A stretch of DNA of 64,000 bases from Pseudomonadota bacterium (GTDB lineage: Bacteria; Pseudomonadota; Gammaproteobacteria; Acidiferrobacterales; UBA6901), in assembly GCA_021783175.1 (NCBI GenBank), contig JAJXUF010000001.1, forward strand, positions 50,876 through 114,875, given 5' to 3'. Positions 18,582 to 25,448 of this stretch are shown piece by piece. The notes under the pieces were generated by a model. It ran no database searches. It was not told the DNA's origin and saw nothing but the letters and a program-made list of their open reading frames with translations. The translations under genes and the position numbers were made by a program. Every line of letters starts with the position of its first letter. The first letter of the stretch is position 1.

Positions 18582-18858
18582 GGTTCTCTGCCCCGGGCGC
18601 AATATATGGCGCCGGACTACCGCGCATGGTAGCAGTTCGTGAACGAGCCGCTAAGCGTTTCCTGGCGGCCTCCGGATCTGCTGCCTCGGCAAGCCTGAAT
18701 CATGATGTGCCGTGGACGAAACATCAGTCGCTGCGTTTCGATGCCAGAGGGTGTTTGCCGGGGCCCAATGGGTCCCTCGCCAGCGGCGAAACTGCTGTGT
18801 TCACAATGATTTGATGACCGATCCGAAGCACGTTGAAGTCCGGGTGTCGATTTTTCTT

Positions 18859-18890
18859 ACAGTTTCCAGGCAGCTTTTCGCAGAAACTGT
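18859..18890. promoter_or_regulatory. Inverted repeat, candidate enhancer for a sigma-54 activator
   Basis: ACAGTTTC (18859-18866) and GAAACTGT (18883-18890) form a perfect 8-base inverted repeat with a 16-base gap, centred about 180 bases upstream of the sigma-54 promoter at 19055. That distance is normal for an upstream activator site. No second copy was found upstream of 11449, so this is a suggestion only. Confidence 0.35.
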
Positions 18891-19054
18891 TCCGGAAAAC
18901 TGCAAAAAATCCCTGCGCAATATGAATTTGTCCTGCAATTGCCCAGATTGTCTCTGTCGACCTTCTTTACACTTCGTTTCCCGGATCTCTTTTGCCCGGC
19001 GACCGATCGCGGCATGTCCTTGTTACTTATTCATATTCTTCCAAGGAATCGAAG

Positions 19055-19070
19055 CGGCACGGCGTTTGCT
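19055..19070 (+). promoter_or_regulatory. Sigma-54 (-24/-12) promoter
   Basis: CGGCACG-GCGT-TTGCT matches the RpoN consensus except for the first T, with correct GG-to-GC spacing. It lies 128 bases before the PEP-CTERM gene at 19198, very similar to the arrangement upstream of the paralogue at 11599. Confidence 0.72.
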
Positions 19071-19197
19071 AATCAGTGCCCATGACAGCAGCGTCTTGGC
19101 GTTACCAAATGCAGCGCCCGGCGAGTGTATGTCGCAAAGAAGATCGGACGTCTCGGGTTTTTCCCTATCATTGAAATTCTGGAGGAGGAGTAAGTTA

Positions 19198-19932
19198 ATG
19201 AAAAAAACTGCACTCAGTACCGCCGTATTGCTTGCGCTGGGCCTGACCAGCGTGGTGGCACACGCGGCAACGGTCAATACTGGTGACCAGCTGACCATTA
19301 CCGCTGGCCAGGCAACTTCAGTGAATAACGTTATTACTAGTTTCACTGGGTCTTACTTCGCCATGGACAGCAACAAGGACAGCAAGATCCAGCAGTCCGA
19401 AAAGACCGCGCTTTCCCAAGGCACCACAGGACTGGTGATCGGCGTCACAACCGCTGCCGGAGCCAGTCACACCGGTGTGCCTGTTGCCGGCGACACGAAT
19501 GCGATTGACGCTCCGTGGGCGTTCTTTGGCAACACCGGCTCTGATTACCTCAAGGTCGCCGCTACCGGCAGCACCGCCAGTGGCCTGAATATGAGCGGTT
19601 GGACGGTCACCTGGAACGGCATTGCGGCGATCCCCATGGGGAGTGGCGCGTGGCAGCCGCTTAACTGTTCCGCGCTGGGTTGTACTGGCCATACCTTCAC
19701 CAACGGCAATGCCATGTTTACCTGGGATGGCGTCTATGGTGATGCGTACAGCCTCAACTATGCAGCAACAGTGCCGGTTGGCGATCCCTCCGGCTTCGGT
19801 GGGGTACAGTACTACCTGCATCTCGAGGGTGTTGTGAACCCGGTGCCGCTGCCCGCAGCCGTTTGGTTGCTCGGATCTGGCCTGCTGGGACTCGTTGGTG
19901 TCAGCCGGCGTAAGCGTTCGAATCAGGCTTGA
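19198..19932 (+). CDS. PEP-CTERM surface protein (paralogue C)
   Basis: A 244-residue protein. The ATG at 19198 is chosen because GGAGGAGGAG lies just upstream and the signal peptide MKKTALSTAVLLALGL begins there; the frame is open upstream but that stretch does not look coding. Cleavage is near AHA|ATV. The core carries TGSYFAMDSNKDSKI, TNAIDAPWAFFGNTGSDYL, LNMSGWTVTWNGI, AWQPLNCSALGCTGHTF and LNYAATVPVGDPSG. The tail is a clear sorting signal, VPLPAAVWLLGSGLLGLVG followed by SRRKR. It has the same length as paralogue A. SNKDSKI resembles a dockerin/EF-hand-like Ca-binding loop, which I regard as weak. Probably a major secreted protein, given the strong ribosome-binding site and sigma-54 promoter. 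Confidence 0.9.
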   Translation: MKKTALSTAVLLALGLTSVVAHAATVNTGDQLTITAGQATSVNNVITSFTGSYFAMDSNKDSKIQQSEKTALSQGTTGLVIGVTTAAGASHTGVPVAGDTNAIDAPWAFFGNTGSDYLKVAATGSTASGLNMSGWTVTWNGIAAIPMGSGAWQPLNCSALGCTGHTFTNGNAMFTWDGVYGDAYSLNYAATVPVGDPSGFGGVQYYLHLEGVVNPVPLPAAVWLLGSGLLGLVGVSRRKRSNQA

Positions 19933-19983
19933 CCTCGCCTTCAGCGGGAGGTTGAGTTGACGTTCCTGCTATGAGAAACAAGA

Positions 19984-20009
19984 AGGTGGGGTGAAGTCTC
20001 GCCCCACCT
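19984..20009 (+). terminator. Strong hairpin after PEP-CTERM paralogue C
   Basis: AGGTGGGGTGA (19984-19994) pairs with TCGCCCCACCT (19999-20009) over 11 bp with one G-T wobble and a 4-base loop. Only GCTTGTT follows, not a T-run, so it may terminate weakly or protect the transcript end while allowing read-through into 20158. Confidence 0.5.
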
Positions 20010-20101
20010 GCTTGTTCCGGTACGTCGCCGTTAAGACAGGGGCGCCGAGCGGAAAGCCAGGGCGGAAACTGGCGGAGGAGTCGTACCATCTTCGGCTGCG
20101 C

Positions 20102-20133
20102 ACAGTCAGTCGGTAAAACAGTCAGTCGGTAAA
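20102..20133 (+). repeat. 16-bp perfect tandem duplication in the leader of the 20158 gene
   Basis: ACAGTCAGTCGGTAAA occurs twice head-to-tail (20102-20117 and 20118-20133), about 25 bases before the start codon at 20158. It could be a binding site doublet or a recent slippage duplication. Confidence 0.85.
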
Positions 20134-20157
20134 TCGGGAACGAGGAGGCCGTGGTTT

Positions 20158-20814
20158 ATGAGAAAACTGCGTCAAAAGTTCCTCAATCGTTGGTTGTTGT
20201 TGGTACTGGCATGCCTGGCACCTATTCCAGCGGCATGGGCGGCGTCTGTGCCTATCAGCAGCATGCTGGTCAACGATGCATCGCTGACCATCAATATCAC
20301 TGGCGACGGTACATATACATTCTCCGGTCCGGTGATTCCGCCCGCAGATATTGTGATGGGTACGTATCAGAATCCTATTTACACTGCTAATGTCGCAACC
20401 TCGGGCATCACGGGAACCGCCACTTTCTATTCCACCAGTGCCTACGGCGAACCGGCTCCGAGCGGATTCGTGGACAGCAGTAATGCAACCAACCCGGTGA
20501 ACGTGGATTTCAGCAGTTTCCGGCTGAACGTGAACATTACCTCACCTTTTTCACTTGCGTTCGATGCGCCGGCCTGGCCCCTTACCACGCCGAACAGCAG
20601 CAGCACGTTTAATTCCGGCACCAATGCCTATAGCCTGACCTGGCTGAACAATTTCAGCGTGACGTCGACCGGCGGTACGCCAATCACGGGTTCCGCGAGT
20701 GTGACGTTGAGTGGAACGCTGACACCGGTCCCCGTGCCGGCAGCATTGCCGCTGTTTGGATCGGCGCTGATTGGCCTGGCTGGATTGGGTCGCCGACGCA
20801 AATTTTCCGCGTGA
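20158..20814 (+). CDS. PEP-CTERM protein (unrelated core)
   Basis: A 218-residue secreted protein with a signal peptide (RWLLLVLACLAPIPAAWA, cleavage near AWA|ASV) and a C-terminal sorting signal VPVPAALPLFGSALIGLAGL followed by RRRK. The core is Thr/Ser/Asn-rich beta-type sequence with no family I recognise and no match to the 11599 group. Translation start is supported by ACGAGGAGG upstream. It lies 225 bp after paralogue C, in the same direction; it has no sigma-54 match of its own and may be read from the 19055 promoter. The exosortase that would process it is not in the window. Confidence 0.85.
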   Translation: MRKLRQKFLNRWLLLVLACLAPIPAAWAASVPISSMLVNDASLTINITGDGTYTFSGPVIPPADIVMGTYQNPIYTANVATSGITGTATFYSTSAYGEPAPSGFVDSSNATNPVNVDFSSFRLNVNITSPFSLAFDAPAWPLTTPNSSSTFNSGTNAYSLTWLNNFSVTSTGGTPITGSASVTLSGTLTPVPVPAALPLFGSALIGLAGLGRRRKFSA

Positions 20815-21326
20815 AATGCCGGGTGTCGCTTGACGGTGTTGCAGCCCGTCCGGCGGAGGAATGAAAGATTTGAAAAGCGTTGGAGAGAGGAGCGCCGGAG
20901 TGGTTCTCTCGCTCCGGAATATTAGCAGTAAATAGAAAGTCGTAAAAACAACAATGGAGAAGCGGGCGGCAAGCCGCCCGCGATCTCTGGTATGGCCTGC
21001 GGCACGGGGTGTGCCGTGAAGTCCGGTTGCGGATGTCAGTTTTGCATGGACAAAGTCGGGTACCGTCTGCGTCAGTGGTTCAGGCGACGCTGGCCATCCA
21101 GTGACCCGACAGAAAAGGATGTGGGGTGCTTTAAAAAACATGAGAAATGGCTTTGCGGACGTCCTTCTGCGCTACGCAGCGGAAGGGAGGAAGCGTTGAT
21201 GCATTTACGCATCAGGTCAGGAAGACTTCAGGGACAGATGGTGGAAAGCGAGGGTGGCAGGTCTGGATGAAAATCCGGCACCTGCTTTTGTTGTGCACAG
21301 AATATTTGGCGACAATTTTCGGGGTA
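20815..21326 (+). other. Intergenic region with hairpin and weak sigma-54-like site
   Basis: A strong hairpin lies at 20957-20988 (GCGGGCGGC and GCCGCCCGC around AA). A weak -24/-12 match, CGGCACG-GGGT-GTGCC, is at 21000-21015; it is also palindromic and deviates at the -13 T. At 20860, GGAGGAATGAAAGATTTG recalls the start of the 12430 gene and could be a remnant; it opens only a 24-codon frame. Nothing else is supported. Confidence 0.4.
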
Positions 21327-22028
21327 ATGTCGATGATTCACAGGGAATCTTCAAGAAGGAAAAATGGCCGACGCCATTTCGGGCTCGCACTCGCGCTTGG
21401 GGTTGTTCTAGCTTGCTCGAGCTCGTTTGCGTTTGCGCGTAGTCATCATCGAATCCTGCGTGGTCGTGCGAGCATAGACAATCCAGGTATGGTTCAGATG
21501 GTCGATGGCAGGGATCGCGGTAATCAAGTCCAGATTGGAATCTGGTCATCGCAATTGCAGCACGATGGCTACGATTTCGGGTACATGGACGGTGGGATTT
21601 TTCATTCGCTCACGGGATCATGCAACTGGAGCAGGGCAGTGTTTTCTGGTGGCGCGCTTGTCGATTTTGCTTTGCGCAAACGGATCGGTGACGATGGTTC
21701 CAGTACATCGGACTATCAGTACTATAGGTTGTCCGATGCCGGAGGCTATGCCGTACAAGATTATTTTTCACCCGTTGGAGTGCGGAATTCACGCAATCCT
21801 GTCGTGTCTGGTGCCTATTACAAAAACCTTCTCCTCTACTGGGATCCTGACCAGGACCAGGATCGGGATGTAACCGTAAAACTCTGGGCGCAAAGTCGCT
21901 TTGACGGAATGCAATTCGTATCATCTGACCCGGCGCCGGTTCCCCTCCCAGCTAGCGTGTGGCTGCTGGGCTCCGGAACGCTCATGCTTGCGCTCCTCGG
22001 TGCTATTGCCCAGCGGCGCCAGAGCTAG
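21327..22028 (+). CDS. PEP-CTERM protein (small, unrelated core)
   Basis: A 233-residue protein if started at the ATG at 21327; an alternative ATG at 21267 adds 20 residues, and the start is uncertain because neither has a strong ribosome-binding site. A basic segment (RESSRRKNGRRH) precedes a hydrophobic signal (FGLALALGVVLACSSSFAFA). The core (residues about 40-200) has GYMDGGIFHSLTGSCNW and a DPDQDQDRD acidic stretch; I recognise no family. The C-terminus VPLPASVWLLGSGTLMLALL followed by AQRRQS is an exosortase sorting signal. It lies about 510 bp after the previous PEP-CTERM gene. Confidence 0.78.
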   Translation: MSMIHRESSRRKNGRRHFGLALALGVVLACSSSFAFARSHHRILRGRASIDNPGMVQMVDGRDRGNQVQIGIWSSQLQHDGYDFGYMDGGIFHSLTGSCNWSRAVFSGGALVDFALRKRIGDDGSSTSDYQYYRLSDAGGYAVQDYFSPVGVRNSRNPVVSGAYYKNLLLYWDPDQDQDRDVTVKLWAQSRFDGMQFVSSDPAPVPLPASVWLLGSGTLMLALLGAIAQRRQS

Positions 22029-22440
22029 CTTCGTATTGAATTCAATCGCAGCCTCTTCTGGACATGCGACCGGTGAGGTTTGCGCTATGGCGGCAGATCT
22101 GCCGGGAGTCGGGTGACGCCAATGCTTGACCCTTCGTTAGTCGTTGCGCGATCTAACGTTGCATCTCCGCGGGCCGTTAGGCGCCTCGCCGTGTAAACCG
22201 GCAAACCGCAAATGAGGGCGGGAGACAGGGCCGCCGCGACTGCAGAACCGGGTAGGCGCCCAGCACTTCGGGACGGGCAGTTGCGGAATACTTATTGTTC
22301 CGTGAAAGGGGCCGTCGGCGATTACATATATTATGGTATAGGCCAGCCATGGCCTGGATGCCCGGCCCATCCCCCTCGATGCCCAATAAGACAAATACGT
22401 ACGTTAATTCAACGAGATACATTCATTTTCTTCTTTTTGC
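22029..22440 (+). other. Long leader region with a possible structured RNA element
   Basis: No gene. Around 22195-22285 the plus strand has GGCAAACCGCAAATGAGGGC, then GGGAGACAGGGCC and CCGCCGCGACTGCAG. The last part resembles the conserved core of cobalamin riboswitches (CCCGCAACTGT-like), while GGCAAACC resembles cyclic-di-GMP-I riboswitches. Neither consensus is complete, and I find no convincing B12 box (the nearest is GGCCAGCCATGGCCTGG near 22342). It is recorded only as a candidate structured leader of the FadL gene downstream. Confidence 0.2.
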
Positions 22441-22449
22441 AACAAATTA

Positions 22450-22478
22450 TTGACATGCAAAGGGGGCTAGGGGAATAT
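22450..22478 (+). promoter_or_regulatory. Probable sigma-70-type promoter of the second FadL gene
   Basis: A perfect -35 hexamer TTGACA at 22450-22455 is followed after 17 bases by GAATAT (22473-22478), a partial -10. It is in an AT-rich stretch about 190 bases upstream of the FadL start at 22666. Confidence 0.5.
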
Positions 22479-22665
22479 TTCGCCAGCCGTAACGTCGCTC
22501 GGCGCACCTGGAATGAACGGCCAATGAAGGGAAAACAAACAACGCAGGCGGCTAATTTTGCTATTACTATGCGTAAGGCTTCTCGCGCAACGTAAACACA
22601 CAAAAGACGTCGAGCAGCCGGTTAGCCCCTGGGAAAGTATTCTTAATTTTGGAGGATTCAATCAA

Positions 22666-23877
22666 ATGTCAATTAGAAAGAGCAAGTTAGCATTGGCTGT
22701 CGGGTTTGCTATTGCGCTGCCCACAAGCGCATTTGCCACCAATGGTATCCTGCAGGTCGGCAATGGCATGGTCGCCCACGGCATGGGTGGAGCGGGCCTG
22801 GCCAACGCTAGCGAAGCTTCATCTGGGATGGACAACCCGGCGCTGATCAACCAGACCGGTGACTCGGCCAGCTTGGGCTGGAGCATCTTCATGCCCAAGC
22901 GTTCCTACAATTCGAGCGGTCTGCCCGGTGGCCACAACGTGAGCAGCGACAGCCCGATGTTCGCCATCCCGCAAGGCGCGTTCACAGCCAAGTTCAATGA
23001 TAACCTCAGCTGGGGCATCATGGCCTACGCAATGGGTGGCATGAACACCGACTACAGCACGGGGCCTTTCCCCAACAATCCGCAGGCGCCTTACGATTCC
23101 AACCCCCAAAGTGTCAACCTTGAAGGCCTGATCGTCGCTCCGACGGTGAGCTACGCCTTCAGCAATAATCTCTCGGCTGGTGTGTCCGTGATCGTCGCCA
23201 AAGAAACATTTACGGTGCGCAATCTTTTTGGTCAGGGACCAGGCGGCACCTTTGAAGGCAATGCTACCGGTTATGGCGCGAAGCTTGGCGTCGATTACAA
23301 GATCACCAACGGTATTGCTGTTGCCGCGACAGTGCAGCCCAAGCTGAGCATGGGAGAGATTGGTGCGTTCAAGAACTTCTTGGGTAACTTCCACTTCACG
23401 GGCAATGCGCAACTGACAGTGCCAGACGAGTACGGAATCGGCGGCAAGTTCGCCGTGGGCCAGAACGTGGACGTCGTCGCAGACTTGATGTACTACGCCT
23501 GGAACGGCGTCGATGTTTATAAGTTCTTTGGCTGGAAGAGCGAGCCAGTGCTCAAGATCGGCGCCGAATTCCGTCCGACCGACAAATGGGCGCTGCGTGC
23601 CGGCATTGACTACGGCAAGTCGCCGATTCAGGGTGGTAACTCTGCTGCCAACGGCACGATGGATGCGGCATATGCCAACTATTCATTCCCGGCTATCAGC
23701 GAAGGTCATATCACGATCGGCGCCGGCTATAAGCTGGACAAAAACATGACGGTGAACGGATATTATCTGTATGCGCCGAAGGTCACGGAGACGGCCGCCG
23801 CGACCAGCAGTACGCCTGGATTCAAGGTCAGCATGAGCCAGAACGCCGCCGGTCTCGACATGAACTACGCGTTCTGA
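22666..23877 (+). CDS. FadL/OmpP1-family outer-membrane transport protein
   Basis: A 403-residue protein starting at the ATG at 22666, which is preceded by GGAGG and opens a signal peptide (cleavage near AFA|TNG). The mature protein begins TNGILQVGNGMVAHGMGGAG, the FadL hatch pattern, with MDNPALINQ as the NPA-type segment. The barrel strands end in GLDMNYAF, an aromatic C-terminus. It is a distant paralogue of the FadL protein at 4466. The region about 150-160 (PQAPYDSNPQ) looks like a loop. The likely role is passage of hydrophobic molecules through the outer membrane. A good intrinsic terminator follows, so it is probably transcribed alone. Confidence 0.92.
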   Translation: MSIRKSKLALAVGFAIALPTSAFATNGILQVGNGMVAHGMGGAGLANASEASSGMDNPALINQTGDSASLGWSIFMPKRSYNSSGLPGGHNVSSDSPMFAIPQGAFTAKFNDNLSWGIMAYAMGGMNTDYSTGPFPNNPQAPYDSNPQSVNLEGLIVAPTVSYAFSNNLSAGVSVIVAKETFTVRNLFGQGPGGTFEGNATGYGAKLGVDYKITNGIAVAATVQPKLSMGEIGAFKNFLGNFHFTGNAQLTVPDEYGIGGKFAVGQNVDVVADLMYYAWNGVDVYKFFGWKSEPVLKIGAEFRPTDKWALRAGIDYGKSPIQGGNSAANGTMDAAYANYSFPAISEGHITIGAGYKLDKNMTVNGYYLYAPKVTETAAATSSTPGFKVSMSQNAAGLDMNYAF

Positions 23878-23930
23878 TTGAGTCTGTCGGTAGCTTAAAT
23901 CGATTTAGCTGTACAACAGTTGTAAAGATC

Positions 23931-23961
23931 GGGGCTGCGGGTAACCGCGGCCCCTTTTTTT
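23931..23961 (+). terminator. Intrinsic terminator of the second FadL gene
   Basis: GGGGCTGCGG (23931-23940) pairs with CCGCGGCCCC (23945-23954) with one G-T wobble and a GTAA loop, followed by seven Ts. This is a textbook rho-independent terminator 54 bases after the stop codon. Confidence 0.93.
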
Positions 23962-24544
23962 CTTGTGCTCCCGACTTAGCCGCAAGGTGTCGCCTTACTC
24001 CTTTGCGTTGGCTGGGCGAATCGCAGCGTCACGTGTACTTTGACGCGTTTGGTATTGAAACCCAGTCTATGCGGGAGTGGGTATCCTGTCAGGCGATGGT
24101 CGGTGAATGGCTGCATGCGCAGGTCATTCGGGAGGCGAACAACGTCAGGTCGACCCGTCCGCTACATATCGAGTCCTCATCGATAAATATAATCCGCTGC
24201 TAGCAAGGCGAAGTGACAGTGGATTATTACGCAGCAAACTGGCAGTGAGTTTCCCGCAAGCGGTGCTATCACGACGCCTTCCGTGCCGCCCTTGCTATCC
24301 GTTAGTAACGCATTTTTATGCGTTTATTCAATACGTTATGTTTGCTTCTCCGGTGATCGCAATTCGTGCTTGCACCCAAGGAGGGTTTTGTATTCTGTGT
24401 TCGGAACCCCATCCTTGATCGAAACGAGACCCGTACCGCTGTCCTGACGCCGGCTGTCATGGGCAAGCGCGGCGGATAAGACTCCGCTGCCCGGTGGGAT
24501 GTGCTTGCCGTTGGCACCAAGCGGGATGTGGTGCGCGTGCCGGC
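23962..24544. other. Intergenic region, nothing recognised
   Basis: About 580 bp between convergent genes. Short frames exist on both strands but none has homologous-looking sequence, a ribosome-binding site or codon bias like its neighbours. No repeat or terminal inverted repeat was noticed. Confidence 0.4.
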
Positions 24545-25265
24545 TTAAATCTTTCCTCCACCATTTGCGAGAATGACCTGCCCCGTAATCCATCGAGCTT
24601 CGTCACTACAGAGGAATGCTACAACACCTGCAATTTCGTCGGCGGTGCCGACGCGCAAGAAGGGCGAGGATTGCTGGGCAGTTGTTTTCATAAACTCGGG
24701 AGCGCGATCGAACATCCCCGGACTTGCCGGTCCGGGAGCAACAGCGTTGACCGTAATTCCCTTGGCGCCCAATTCTTGCGCCCACACCGAAGCGAGCAAT
24801 TCCAGCGCGGCCTTGCTGCCTGCATAGGCTGTCGTGCCTGACGCGGGAAAGTGCACCCGTCTCGAAGTGATATCCACAACGTGTCCACCCGCGGCCATTC
24901 TTTTCGCCGCCTCCTTGGCTCCAAATGAGGGTCCCCTGACGTTGGTCGCGAATATCTTGTCGAATACCTCCTCGGAGAGTGATTCCAGCGAGGAAGCCTG
25001 AACGACTCCTGCATTGTTGACGAGCACATCCAGGCGCCCGAATTCCTCATGCGTCTTTGCAAACAACGCATGTATGTCGTCAACGCGGCTTATGCCGCCC
25101 CCGTATGGCGGCGGCTCTTCCCCCTAGTTGCGCTATCTCTTTGACGACTTCGCTGGCCGCATCGGCCCTGCGCCAGTAATGAACACCGACTGCAAATCCC
25201 ATATGCGTCAGACGCAATGGAATAGCGCGCCCGATGCCATGGGCACCACCGGTTACCAGTGCCAC
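24545..25265 (-). pseudogene. Short-chain dehydrogenase/reductase, frameshifted
   Basis: Two frames together make one SDR. The first (from GTG at 25265) has the NAD(P)-binding motif TGGAHGIG. The second (ending at 24545) has VLVNNAG, the catalytic YAGSK, and SDEARWITGQVILANGG near the end. The break is at a run of five Cs (25098-25102 on the plus strand): one extra base shifts AAAIRG... out of frame, and the correct continuation ISRVDDIHALF is found one frame over. The ATG start also seems lost, since an in-frame TAA lies two codons before the GTG. As the frameshift is in a homopolymer it could be a sequencing error. If real, the oxidoreductase is inactive. Confidence 0.8.
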
Positions 25266-25285
25266 TTTTTAGTCTCAGTACCGCT

Positions 25286-25306
25286 TAGTCTGGTCAGGAC
25301 AGACTA
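25286..25306. terminator. Small hairpin between the lipoprotein gene and the SDR pseudogene
   Basis: TAGTCTG (25286-25292) pairs with CAGACTA (25300-25306) across a 7-base loop. It lies 143 bases after the lipoprotein stop on the minus strand and just before the SDR start. No T-run is evident in that direction. Confidence 0.3.
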
Positions 25307-25448
25307 CCATGCAAGATTGCGCTTCAGTGGCTGAAGGCGGTAAAGACACAGCGGGTGGAAATGCTTGCCGCCCTAAAACCGCCTTTCACAGAATAGAAAT
25401 CACGGCGGCACAAAGTTCGCAAGATTGTTGCTCTGCGTCTGCGCTCGG

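Noticed and set aside
18712..19197. In-frame upstream extension of the 19198 PEP-CTERM gene
   Set aside because: It would place the signal peptide in the middle of the protein and cross the sigma-54 promoter; the strong ribosome-binding site at 19198 fixes the start.
21000..21015. Third sigma-54 promoter before the 21327 gene
   Set aside because: The -12 box is GTGC rather than TTGC and the site is a palindrome, so chance or a hairpin is as likely; kept only as a remark in the intergenic entry.
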